Below, piece after piece: positions 44,009 to 51,978 of a stretch of 64,000 nucleotides of DNA. The DNA lies in assembly GCF_011043735.1 (NCBI RefSeq), contig NZ_JAAKGV010000022.1, positions 1-64,000 on the forward strand, written 5' to 3'. The position numbers were made by a program, and so were the translations under genes. Each line of letters starts with the position of its first letter. Positions within the stretch are counted from its first letter, which is position 1. Below the pieces are notes generated by a model. The model did no database searches. It saw nothing but the letters and a program-made list of their open reading frames with translations, and was not told the DNA's origin. This DNA is from Methylobacterium sp. DB0501. GTDB lineage: Bacteria > Pseudomonadota > Alphaproteobacteria > Rhizobiales > Beijerinckiaceae.

Positions 44009-44084
44009 CCGGTTTTGCGACGAAAAGCTGCGACGGAACAAGAGGCTAAGCGGACGAAGCGTTGGTCCGCCAACGCAAGTCCGC
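44009..44084. repeat. Dispersed double-hairpin repeat, copy 2 (upstream of exaF)
   Basis: A 76-base unit aligned with 14991-15067. It folds as AGCGGAC/GTCCGCT outside and GCGTTGG/CCAACGC inside with a TCCG tetraloop. It starts 20 bases after the PCu(A)C-like stop and ends 90 bases before the alcohol dehydrogenase start, so it lies in the leader or intercistronic RNA. Confidence 0.7.
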
Positions 44085-44174
44085 TCAGGAATCGCGACCC
44101 ATCAACGCCCGGCCGCGAGGCGGCCCGCGCCGAGGCGACGCCACCCCAAACAAGGGCGCCTGGAGGAGACGACC

Positions 44175-45959
44175 ATGACGACGGCCCGTAACCCGCGGCG
44201 CATCCGCGCCGCCACCTCGCTCGCCGCGCTCACCGCAGGGGCCCTTGCGGCCGGCACCCTCTCCATGGCCCCGGCTTTCGCCGCCGACGGCGGCGTCACG
44301 CAGGAGCGTCTGCTGAACGCCGACAAGGAAGAGGGCAACTGGATCCAGCACCACAAGAACTTCGCCGGCCACCGCTACTCGACGCTGACCCAGATCAACA
44401 AGGACAACGTCAAGAACCTGAAGGTCGCCTGGACGATGGCGCTGGGCGGCATCGAGTCCGGCGGAATCTGGAGCCATGGCGGGCTCGAGGGCACGCCGAT
44501 CGTCGAGAACGGCATGATGTACGTCACCGACGGGTGGGGATCGGTCTACAAGATCGACACGCGCGGCGGCGAGGGCAAGCTCGTCTGGAAGATGGACCCG
44601 AAGACCGACCGGGAATGGGCCGGCGCGGTCGCCTGCTGCGGCGTCAACAACCGCGGCGTCGCGCTCTGGGGCGACCTCGTCGTCAGCCACACCCTCGACG
44701 GGCGCCTGATCGCCACCAACAAGGAGACCGGCCAGGTCGCCTGGCAGCGCCAGGTCGCCGATCCGGACAAGGGCGAGACCATCACCGGCGCGCCGCTCAT
44801 CGTGAAGGGGATGGCGATCTCGGGCGTCGGCGGCGCCGAATACGGCATCCGCGGCTGGATCGCCGCCACCGACCTGAAGACCGAGAAGGAGGTCTGGCGC
44901 ACCCACACCATCCCGGGCAAGGGCGAGCCGGGCTCCGAGACCTGGAAGGGCCCGAACAACGCGGCGGTCAGCGGCGGCGGCTCGACCTGGGTGACGGGCA
45001 CCTACGATCCCGACACCGACACGATCGTGTGGGGCGTCGGCAATCCGGGCCCGGACTGGGACAACGCCTACCGGCCGGGCGACAACCTCTACACCGACTC
45101 GACGCTCGCCCTCGACGCCACGACCGGCAAGATCAAGTGGCACTTCCAGCACACGCCGAACGATCCCTACGATTATGACAGCGTGTCGGAGAACCTGCTG
45201 GTCGATGCGGGCGGCCGCAAGCTCGCCATCGAGGCCGACCGCAACGGCCACGCCTACGCGGTGGACCGCACCAACGGCCAGTTCGTCTGGGCGACGCCCT
45301 TCGTCAAGAAGGTGACCTGGACCAAGGGCATCAACCCCGATACCGGCAAGCCGTTCGAGTACGACCCGAACAAGGACGTGCAGCGCTACAATCCGGCGGC
45401 AACGCCCTCGGCCGAGAACAAGAACGCCGATTTCTGCCCGGGAAACATGGGCGGCAAGAACTGGCCGCCGACCGCCTACAACCCGAACCTGCAATATTGG
45501 TACATCCCGGTCATCGAGAGCTGCAACCGCGTCACCCACGAGGCGATGACGCAGGCCAACCTCAAGCCGCGCGAGTTCTTCACCGGCGGCGGGCCGAGCC
45601 AGCCGTTCCGGATCACCGGCAGCGTGACGGCGATCGACGTGAAGACCGGCAAGGTCGCCGGCAAGCACGAGACCCAGTTCCCGCTGCTCGGCGGCATGCT
45701 GGCAACGCCGGACCTCGTCTTCACCGGCGAGCCCGGCGGCGGGGTGATGGCGCTCGACGCCAAGAGCCTCGACAAGCTGTGGGAGTTCCGCACCGGCAGC
45801 GGCGTCAACGCACCCCCGATGACCTTCACGGTCGACGGCAAGCAATACGTCGCGATCCTGGTCGGCCTCGGCGGCGCCTGGGACAAGTGGTTCATCGACT
45901 CGACCCCGGAGCTGAAGAACATCCAGACCGGCTCGATGCTCTACGTCTTCGCGCTCTGA
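44175..45959 (+). CDS. exaF: PQQ-dependent alcohol dehydrogenase, lanthanide type (ExaF-like)
   Basis: A 594-residue periplasmic quinoprotein of the methanol/ethanol dehydrogenase family. It oxidises primary alcohols and passes electrons to a c-type cytochrome. A signal peptide ends at about residue 36 (APAFA). The eight-bladed propeller carries the adjacent cysteines Cys154-Cys155 that sit over PQQ. The catalytic aspartate is Asp333 in PYDYDSVSE, with a second Asp at position 335. That extra Asp, two residues on, is the accepted mark of lanthanide rather than calcium enzymes. Overall it looks closer to ExaF/PedH ethanol-type enzymes than to XoxF. GGAGGAG precedes the ATG. The cytochrome gene follows. 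Confidence 0.88.
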   Translation: MTTARNPRRIRAATSLAALTAGALAAGTLSMAPAFAADGGVTQERLLNADKEEGNWIQHHKNFAGHRYSTLTQINKDNVKNLKVAWTMALGGIESGGIWSHGGLEGTPIVENGMMYVTDGWGSVYKIDTRGGEGKLVWKMDPKTDREWAGAVACCGVNNRGVALWGDLVVSHTLDGRLIATNKETGQVAWQRQVADPDKGETITGAPLIVKGMAISGVGGAEYGIRGWIAATDLKTEKEVWRTHTIPGKGEPGSETWKGPNNAAVSGGGSTWVTGTYDPDTDTIVWGVGNPGPDWDNAYRPGDNLYTDSTLALDATTGKIKWHFQHTPNDPYDYDSVSENLLVDAGGRKLAIEADRNGHAYAVDRTNGQFVWATPFVKKVTWTKGINPDTGKPFEYDPNKDVQRYNPAATPSAENKNADFCPGNMGGKNWPPTAYNPNLQYWYIPVIESCNRVTHEAMTQANLKPREFFTGGGPSQPFRITGSVTAIDVKTGKVAGKHETQFPLLGGMLATPDLVFTGEPGGGVMALDAKSLDKLWEFRTGSGVNAPPMTFTVDGKQYVAILVGLGGAWDKWFIDSTPELKNIQTGSMLYVFAL

Positions 45960-45976
45960 CCGGATCGAGTCCAGAA

Positions 45977-46003
45977 GGCGGGGCGCGATCTCGGCGCCCC
46001 GCC
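45977..46003 (+). promoter_or_regulatory. Intercistronic hairpin between exaF and the cytochrome gene
   Basis: A perfect 10-base-pair stem (GGCGGGGCGC/GCGCCCCGCC) with a 7-base loop lies 17 bases after exaF and just before the cytochrome Shine-Dalgarno. There is no T-run. It probably partly terminates or protects the exaF message, allowing more dehydrogenase than cytochrome. Confidence 0.6.
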
Positions 46004-46022
46004 GCTCACGAGGTTGATGCGG

Positions 46023-46532
46023 ATGCGGAAATTGATGTTGCCGGCTTTGCTCGCCGGTCTCGCGCTCGCCTCCCCGTCCTGGGCCCAATCGGCCCGGACC
46101 GGCGGGGGCGAGGGTGATCTCGCTGTGTTCAAGAAGGCCTGCTCGGGCTGCCACAAGTGGCATGGCGGCGGCGGGGGCGGTTACGGCGGCGACGCCCTGT
46201 CGCTGCGCAAGACGGAACTCGACAAGGAGCAGATCGCCGAGGTGGTGCGCTGCGGCCGGCCCGGCACCGGCATGCCCTACCACCTGCGCGGGGCCTACGA
46301 CACGGTGAAGTGCTACGATTCGCTGAAGGCCGATATGGGCTCCAACATGCCGCCGGAGACCGCGGTCTTCTTGCGCCCGGCAGAGATCGACGCGGTGGCG
46401 ACCTACGTCGCCACCCGGCTCAAGGGCAAGGGCGACCCGACCTTCGAGGAATGCACCACCTTCTTCGGCGCGACATCCCGGGCCTGCGACGTCTACCGCA
46501 AGAAGGAGGGCACCGATGCGCCGACCCACTGA
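46023..46532 (+). CDS. Periplasmic c-type cytochrome of the exaF block
   Basis: A 169-residue exported cytochrome c. The signal peptide MRKLMLPALLAGLALASPSWA is followed by a single haem site Cys40-Ser-Gly-Cys-His44. A Gly-rich loop comes next, and axial methionine candidates lie in GTGMPYH and GSNMPPE. Four further cysteines (RCGRP, KCYDS, EECTT, RACDV) suggest two disulfides. Position after exaF marks it as the likely electron acceptor of the dehydrogenase. ATG 46023 fits the GAGG Shine-Dalgarno at 46010; ATG 46017 is also possible. Its end overlaps the next gene by 17 bases. Confidence 0.85.
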   Translation: MRKLMLPALLAGLALASPSWAQSARTGGGEGDLAVFKKACSGCHKWHGGGGGGYGGDALSLRKTELDKEQIAEVVRCGRPGTGMPYHLRGAYDTVKCYDSLKADMGSNMPPETAVFLRPAEIDAVATYVATRLKGKGDPTFEECTTFFGATSRACDVYRKKEGTDAPTH

Positions 46533-47136
46533 GCTCGCGGCGCTCGCCGCCCTCCTCTGCGCCGGGCCGGCCTTGGCCGCCGGACCCGAGGCCGCGGACC
46601 TGCGCGACCTTCGGGTCGGGATGCCGGTCTCGGAGATCGCGGCCGGCGGCTACGGCGATCTCGCCTGCCGCGAGGGCCCGGCCCGCACCCTCTCGGGCTG
46701 GAGCGATTGGCGCGCCTGCCCGGCCGACGCGAAGGGGCTGCGCGCCATCGGCTTCGCTTACGCCGACGGGACGACCCGCAACGGCACCCGGGTCGCCGGC
46801 CATCCGGCGCGCCTGACGCTGCTCGTCGGAGACGATGCCCGGGTCGCCGGTCTGGTGATCGAGACCGACGACGCGGTTCCGCTCTACCTGCGCAAGAAGG
46901 GACATCTCCTCGGGCTCCAGGCCCGCAGCCACTGGGGCGACGACGGCTGGACCTGCGCCGAGGGCAAGCCCGCCGGCGACGAGACCCCGCTCGGCGAGAC
47001 CTTCGTCAAGGAGGAGTGCCGCAAGGCCCTGGGACCCAAGAGCGTGACGGTGACCCGCGACCTCTACGGCCACCAGGGCGCCGACCCGCGGGCCTTCATC
47101 AGCCGCTCCCGGATCGTGGTGGCGGCGACGAAATAG
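46516..47136 (+). CDS. Exported four-cysteine protein of unknown function
   Basis: A 206-residue protein with a signal peptide (MRRPTELAALAALLCAGPALA). I do not recognise a family. The mature part has four cysteines (LACREG, RACPAD, WTCAEG, EECRKA) that could form two disulfides, and a conserved-looking RVGMPVSEIAAGGYG start. It overlaps the cytochrome gene by 17 bases, so translation is coupled and a role with the alcohol dehydrogenase and cytochrome is likely. A hairpin closes the block 8 bases after the stop. Confidence 0.75.
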   Translation: MRRPTELAALAALLCAGPALAAGPEAADLRDLRVGMPVSEIAAGGYGDLACREGPARTLSGWSDWRACPADAKGLRAIGFAYADGTTRNGTRVAGHPARLTLLVGDDARVAGLVIETDDAVPLYLRKKGHLLGLQARSHWGDDGWTCAEGKPAGDETPLGETFVKEECRKALGPKSVTVTRDLYGHQGADPRAFISRSRIVVAATK

Positions 47137-47144
47137 CCCTTCGC

Positions 47145-47182
47145 CGGCCGGTCCCGCGGGTGAGTCCGCGGATGACCGGCCG
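47145..47182 (+). terminator. Terminator-like hairpin closing the exaF block
   Basis: CGGCCGGTC/GACCGGCCG encloses a second stem CCGCGG/CCGCGG. It starts 8 bases after the stop of the four-cysteine protein gene. There is no T-run, but the nested stem is very stable. Confidence 0.6.
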
Positions 47183-47307
47183 CATCACGCGCATCCCCGC
47201 CCTCGCGCCCACCCGGCTTGTCGTCGCCCGGCCGGGACCTAAGACACCCCTCATCCCGCGACACCCCGGGCCGCCGCGCGGCCCGGCGAACGGATGAGGG
47301 CCCTGTC

Positions 47308-48336
47308 ATGGAATACCGGCAATTCGGCCGCTCCGGCCTCAAGGTCCCGGTCCTGAGCCTTGGCACCGGCACCTTCGGGGGCAACAACGAATTCTTCCAG
47401 CGCTGGGGCCGGACGGACGTCGCCGAGGCGAGTCGGATGGTGGATCTGTGCCTCGATGCCGGCGTGAACTTCTTCGACACCGCCGACATCTACTCGCAGG
47501 GTGCCTCCGAGGAGATCCTGGGCCAGGCGCTCAAGGGCAAGCGCGACCGGGCGCTGATCTCCACGAAAGCGACCTTCCCGATGGGCGAGGGCCCGAACGA
47601 TATGGGCTCGTCGCGCTACCACCTCGTGCGTGCCTGCGAGGCGAGCCTGCGTCGCCTCGGCACTGACCATATCGACGTCTACTTCATGCACGGCTTCGAC
47701 GCGCTCACGCCCGTCGACGAGACCCTGCGGGCCCTCGACGACCTCGTCCGGGCCGGCAAGATCGGCTATATCGGCGCCTCGAACTTCTCCGGCTGGCAGC
47801 TGATGAAGGCGCTCGGCACCTCCGAGCGCTACGGGCTCGCCCGCTACGTCGCCTACCAGGGCTATTACTCGCTGGTCGGCCGGCACTACGAGTGGGAGCT
47901 GATGCCGCTCGGCCTCGACCAGGGCGTCGCCCTGATGGTCTGGAGCCCGCTCGGCTGGGGCCGCCTCACCGGCAAGATCCGCCGCGGCGCCAATACCAGC
48001 GGTCGCATCGCGTCGGGCGGGGCCGAGGGCGGGCCGCCGGTCGCCGACGAGGCCCTGTTCCGGGTCGTCGACGTCCTCGACGAGGTCGCCGCCGAGACCG
48101 GGCGCAGCGTGGCGCAGGTGGCGCTCAACTGGCTGCTCAGCCGCCCGACCGTCGCCAACATCGTCGTCGGCGCCCGCAACGAGGAGCAGCTCACGCAGAA
48201 TCTCGGCGCCGTCGGCTGGACCCTCGACCCGGCCCAGATCGCCCGTCTCGATGCGGCGAGCCAGGAGACGCCGATCTATCCCTACTGGCACCAGAAGGGC
48301 TTCGACGCGCGCAATCCGAAGCCGACGACCTGGTGA
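47308..48336 (+). CDS. Aldo/keto reductase
   Basis: A 342-residue NADPH-dependent aldo/keto reductase with a TIM-barrel fold. Motifs: MEYRQFGRSGLKVPVLSLGT at the start, the catalytic Asp-Tyr pair in NFFDTADIYSQG, the catalytic Lys in STKATF, the catalytic His in YFMHGFD, and the cofactor loop NIVVGARNEEQL. It resembles the YajO/Gpr69-like branch. The substrate is unknown. ATG 47308 is chosen over an upstream start because conservation begins there and GAGGG precedes it. Confidence 0.92.
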   Translation: MEYRQFGRSGLKVPVLSLGTGTFGGNNEFFQRWGRTDVAEASRMVDLCLDAGVNFFDTADIYSQGASEEILGQALKGKRDRALISTKATFPMGEGPNDMGSSRYHLVRACEASLRRLGTDHIDVYFMHGFDALTPVDETLRALDDLVRAGKIGYIGASNFSGWQLMKALGTSERYGLARYVAYQGYYSLVGRHYEWELMPLGLDQGVALMVWSPLGWGRLTGKIRRGANTSGRIASGGAEGGPPVADEALFRVVDVLDEVAAETGRSVAQVALNWLLSRPTVANIVVGARNEEQLTQNLGAVGWTLDPAQIARLDAASQETPIYPYWHQKGFDARNPKPTTW

Positions 48337-48366
48337 GAACGCAACCTTGAACTGTAAATGATGAAT

Positions 48367-48387
48367 TGCACGAGACTGTCTCGTGCA
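48367..48387. promoter_or_regulatory. Palindrome upstream of the MHYT kinase
   Basis: TGCACGAGA and TCTCGTGCA form a perfect 9-base inverted repeat with a CTG centre. It sits between the aldo/keto reductase stop and the kinase gene, 113 bases before the kinase start. It could be an operator or a short hairpin terminator; there is no T-run. Confidence 0.45.
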
Positions 48388-48500
48388 TCGCGCAGGTCTG
48401 CGCCCTGCGGTAGAATGGAAGTTCCTAGCACCCCGGCCCGGTCGGGCCGGGGAGAGGCGACCGCTCCGGTGGCCGCCCGCGCGAGCCTCGAAGGTGCCCG

Positions 48501-50828
48501 ATGGCGCATGCCGGCGTTCACGACCCCGCCCTCGTCGCGCTCTCGATCGCGCTCGCGATGCTGGCCTCCTACGTGGCGCTCGACCTCGCCGCTCGGATGA
48601 AGGCCGCGACCGGCTGGGCCCGGCGGGCCTGGCTGGCGACGGCGGCCCTGGTGCTCGGCGGCGGCGTCTGGTCGATGCATTTCGTCGGCATGCTGGCCTT
48701 CCGGCTGCCCGGGACCGAAATCACCTACGATCTCTGGCTCACGCTGCTGTCGCTGGTCCTGCCCATCGTCGTGACGGCGTTCGGCCTCGCCATCGCCCAG
48801 CGGCCCGGCGGCGGGGTGCGGTCGATCGCCCTGGCAGGCGCGGTGACCGGGCTCGGCATCGCGGTGATGCATTATACCGGCATGGCGGCGATGCGCCTTT
48901 CGGCGGCGTCGCATGTCGATCCGGCCTGGTGCGCCGCCTCGGTGCTGATCGCGATCGGGGCCGCGACCGTGGCGATCGGGCTCGCGTTGCGCGAGAGCGG
49001 CCCGGGCTTGCGCGTCGCGGCCTCGGGCGCGATGGGGCTCGCCATCGCGGGCATGCACTACGCCGCGATGCAGGGCCTGCACTTCACCCACGGGGCCGGG
49101 TCGCCGCCGGCCGGCCCGGCCGGGGAATTCGACCAGGTCCGCCTCGCCGCCGGCGTCACGGCGGTGACCTTCCTGGTCCTGGCGCTGGCGCTCCTTGCCG
49201 CCACGATCGACCGCCGCTTCTCCGAGCAGGCCGCCCGCGAGGCCGCGGCGCTGCGCGCCAGCGAGGAGCGCTACCGCCTGCTCCTCCAGAGCGTGACCGA
49301 CTACGCGATCTTCATGCTCGACCGCGACGGCGTGGTGGCGAACTGGAATGCCGGCGCCCGCCGCATCAAGGGCTACGAGACCGAGGAGATCGTCGGCACC
49401 CACTTCTCGCGCTTCTACACCGAGGAGGACCGGGCGGTCGGCGCGCCCGAGCGGGCGCTCGCCACCGCGGCCGGGAGCGGCAAGTTCGAGGCCGAGGGCT
49501 GGCGGGTGCGCCGGGACGGCACGCGGTTCTGGGCCAGCGTCGTCATCGATCCGGTCCTGGGCGAGGACGGCCGGCTCGTCGGCTTCGCCAAGGTCACCCG
49601 CGACATCACCGAGCGCAAGCGGGCCGAGGCCGCCCTGGAGCAGGCGCAAGCGGCGCTTGCCCAGGCGCAGAAGATGGAGGCGGTGGGCCAGCTCACCGGC
49701 GGCGTCGCCCACGACTTCAACAACCTGCTGATGGCGGTCCTGGGCAGCCTGGAATTGCTGCGCAAGCGCCTGCCCGACGATCCCCGCCTGCTGCGTCTCC
49801 TCGACAACGCCGTCCAGGGCGCCGAGCGCGGCGCCGCGCTGACCCAGCGCATGCTCGCCTTCGCCCGGCGCCAGGAGCTCAAGCCCGAGGCGGTCGACCT
49901 CGCCCGCCTCGTCCGCGAGATGACCGACCTGCTGCAGCGCTCGATCGGCCCGGGCGTGCGGATCGAGACGCGGTTTCCGTCGGGGCTGCCGCCCGCCCTG
50001 GTCGACGCCCACCAGCTTGAGCTGGCTCTCCTCAACCTCGTGGTCAATGCCCGCGACGCGATGCCGGCGGGCGGCACCGTCGCGGTCGCAGGAAGGCTGG
50101 AGCGGCAAGCGGGGGAGGGCGAGGCCATGCTTTGCCTGTCGGTCACCGATACCGGCACCGGCATGGACGAGGCGACGCTCGCCCGGGCGCAGGAGCCGTT
50201 CTTCACCACCAAGGGCGTCGGCAAGGGCACGGGCCTCGGCCTCTCGATGGTGCACGGCCTGGCGGCGCAGTCGCACGGCCGCCTCGTCCTGCGCAGCCGT
50301 CCCGGCACCGGCACGACCGCCGAGATCTGGCTGCCCGTCGCAGGGCCGGCGGCCGGGGCCGCGGAGGGGCCGGCCCGCCGCCTCGCCGCAGTGCCGGCCG
50401 GGCCCGTCCCGGTCTTCGCCGCCCGGGTGGTCCTCGTCGTCGACGACGATCCCCTGGTGCTGGAGAACAGTGCCGCGATGCTGGAGGATCTCGGGCACCG
50501 GGTGGTCGAGGCCCGCTCCGGCCAGGAGGCCCTGGAGCTGATGCGCCGCGCCCGCACCCTCGACCTGGTGCTCACCGACCACGCCATGCCGGAGATGACC
50601 GGCCTCCAGCTCGCCGCCCGCGTCGCGGCCGAGCGGCCCGGTCTCCGGGTGATCCTCGCCACCGGCTACGCCGATCTCGGCCCCGACGATGCCCTCGACC
50701 TGCCGCGGCTCGCCAAGCCCTACGACCAGGCGACGCTGGCCCGGATGATCGAGGCGGTGATGCGGGGGGCGGGGGACGAGGCGGCAGGGGAGGCGGGGGT
50801 GGTGGTGCCGTTCCCGAAGAGCGCGTGA
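48501..50828 (+). CDS. MHYT-PAS hybrid sensor histidine kinase
   Basis: A 775-residue hybrid kinase. The membrane part (about residues 10-245) has seven hydrophobic segments with three MHYT-type motifs, SMHFVGM, VMHYTGM and GMHYAAM, proposed in the literature to bind a metal such as copper and sense oxygen, CO or NO. Next come a PAS domain (YAIFMLDRDGVVANWNAGA), the phospho-His in GGVAHDFNNLLMAVLG, an ATPase domain (DTGTGMDE, GTGLGLSMVHGL) and a C-terminal receiver (VVDDDPLVLE, phosphoacceptor in LVLTDHAMPE). No partner regulator lies next to it. Its neighbours include the exaF block, but a functional link is only a guess. Confidence 0.93.
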   Translation: MAHAGVHDPALVALSIALAMLASYVALDLAARMKAATGWARRAWLATAALVLGGGVWSMHFVGMLAFRLPGTEITYDLWLTLLSLVLPIVVTAFGLAIAQRPGGGVRSIALAGAVTGLGIAVMHYTGMAAMRLSAASHVDPAWCAASVLIAIGAATVAIGLALRESGPGLRVAASGAMGLAIAGMHYAAMQGLHFTHGAGSPPAGPAGEFDQVRLAAGVTAVTFLVLALALLAATIDRRFSEQAAREAAALRASEERYRLLLQSVTDYAIFMLDRDGVVANWNAGARRIKGYETEEIVGTHFSRFYTEEDRAVGAPERALATAAGSGKFEAEGWRVRRDGTRFWASVVIDPVLGEDGRLVGFAKVTRDITERKRAEAALEQAQAALAQAQKMEAVGQLTGGVAHDFNNLLMAVLGSLELLRKRLPDDPRLLRLLDNAVQGAERGAALTQRMLAFARRQELKPEAVDLARLVREMTDLLQRSIGPGVRIETRFPSGLPPALVDAHQLELALLNLVVNARDAMPAGGTVAVAGRLERQAGEGEAMLCLSVTDTGTGMDEATLARAQEPFFTTKGVGKGTGLGLSMVHGLAAQSHGRLVLRSRPGTGTTAEIWLPVAGPAAGAAEGPARRLAAVPAGPVPVFAARVVLVVDDDPLVLENSAAMLEDLGHRVVEARSGQEALELMRRARTLDLVLTDHAMPEMTGLQLAARVAAERPGLRVILATGYADLGPDDALDLPRLAKPYDQATLARMIEAVMRGAGDEAAGEAGVVVPFPKSA

Positions 50829-50986
50829 GTCGACGGGCGGCGCAGGTTCCTTCGCGGTGGTCCCGCCACTGCTTCGGCGGCGGTCCCGCCCCCTTCCTCG
50901 ACATCTCGGGTTCCCGGCATTGCCGGGTCCCGGGATGACTCGCTGAGGCGGAACCGGCGGTTCACCTGGACCTCACTCCGCCGCTC

Positions 50987-51694
50987 TCACGCCGCCGGCG
51001 CCTTCCGGGCCTTGGCCTCGCGCAGGAGCGCCAGCCCCTCGGGCCCGAGATCGACGGCGAGGCGCAGGACCTCGTCGGCATAGGCCTGCGGCGTGGTGCC
51101 GGCCTGCTTGGCCGCCCGCGAGAGGCGCAGGCCCAGGGCCCCGTCCACCGGGATCGAGGTGCCGCGGGGGGCGGGCTCGGCCGCGGGTGCCGTGGGAACG
51201 GGCGCCCCGACGGCGGGTGTTGACGCCGGCGCGCGGGCCGGAGCGATGTCCGGCCGCGGCGGCAGCCCGAGGGCCTGGCGCCGCCCCTGTGCCGCCAGCC
51301 GGTCGGCGCGCTCGTTGCCGGCCTCGCCGGCATGGCCCTTCACCCAGACCCAGCGCACGTCGCGCCGCGCCGCCAGCTCGTCAAGGTGCTGCATCAGCTC
51401 GACGTTCTTCACCGGGCCGGTGGTGGTGCGCCAGCCCTTGAGCTTCCAGCCGCGGATCCACTCGGTGACCGACTTCACCACGTACTGGCTGTCGCACCGC
51501 ATCTCGATCGCGGCGCCTTCGGGAAAATGCTCCAGCGCCCGGATCGCCGCGGTCAGCTCCATGCGGTTGTTGGTGCTCTGCGGATCGCCGCCGCACAGCT
51601 CGACGGGGCCCTCCGGCGCCTGGATCACCACGCCCCAGCCGCCCGGGCCGGGATTGGGATCGCAGCCGCCGTCCGCATACACGATGGTTCGCAT
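50987..51694 (-). CDS. rnhA: Ribonuclease HI with C-terminal extension
   Basis: RNase HI removes RNA from RNA-DNA hybrids. The catalytic domain (residues 1-145) has the full acidic set: Asp in YADGGCDPNPG, Glu in NNRMELTAAI, Asp in MRCDSQYVVKSV and Asp in GNERADRLAAQ. Normal RNase HI ends near residue 150, but this protein runs to 235. After a Pro/Ala linker, residues of about 180-225 (LSRAAKQAGTTPQAYADEVL) look like a ribbon-helix-helix or similar small DNA-binding fold. ATG 51694 is chosen at the conserved start. Identification of the nuclease is firm; the extension is interpretation. Confidence 0.93.
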   Translation of the reverse strand: MRTIVYADGGCDPNPGPGGWGVVIQAPEGPVELCGGDPQSTNNRMELTAAIRALEHFPEGAAIEMRCDSQYVVKSVTEWIRGWKLKGWRTTTGPVKNVELMQHLDELAARRDVRWVWVKGHAGEAGNERADRLAAQGRRQALGLPPRPDIAPARAPASTPAVGAPVPTAPAAEPAPRGTSIPVDGALGLRLSRAAKQAGTTPQAYADEVLRLAVDLGPEGLALLREAKARKAPAA

Positions 51695-51978
51695 GGCTGC
51701 CTTTTCGTCTCGAACGTCACGACGGAACGCGGCCGCGCCCCGACCCCGCCCGGGGGCCGCGGGCTGCCGGCCGCGCGGGCACATTCGGCCCGGAATGGTG
51801 AACAAATACCCAGGCGCTCCCCGCCGCAAGCCGGGGGAGGCGCTGGCACGGCGCTTGCGGCAGGTCCAGGATCCGCGATGATGCAGGATGTGCGATGATG
51901 AGGCGCCGGCCCGACGCAGGGACGTCGCAATCGGTCGATCGCGCCGACCCTCGGACAGTCCAAGAAGAGACGCGCCCC

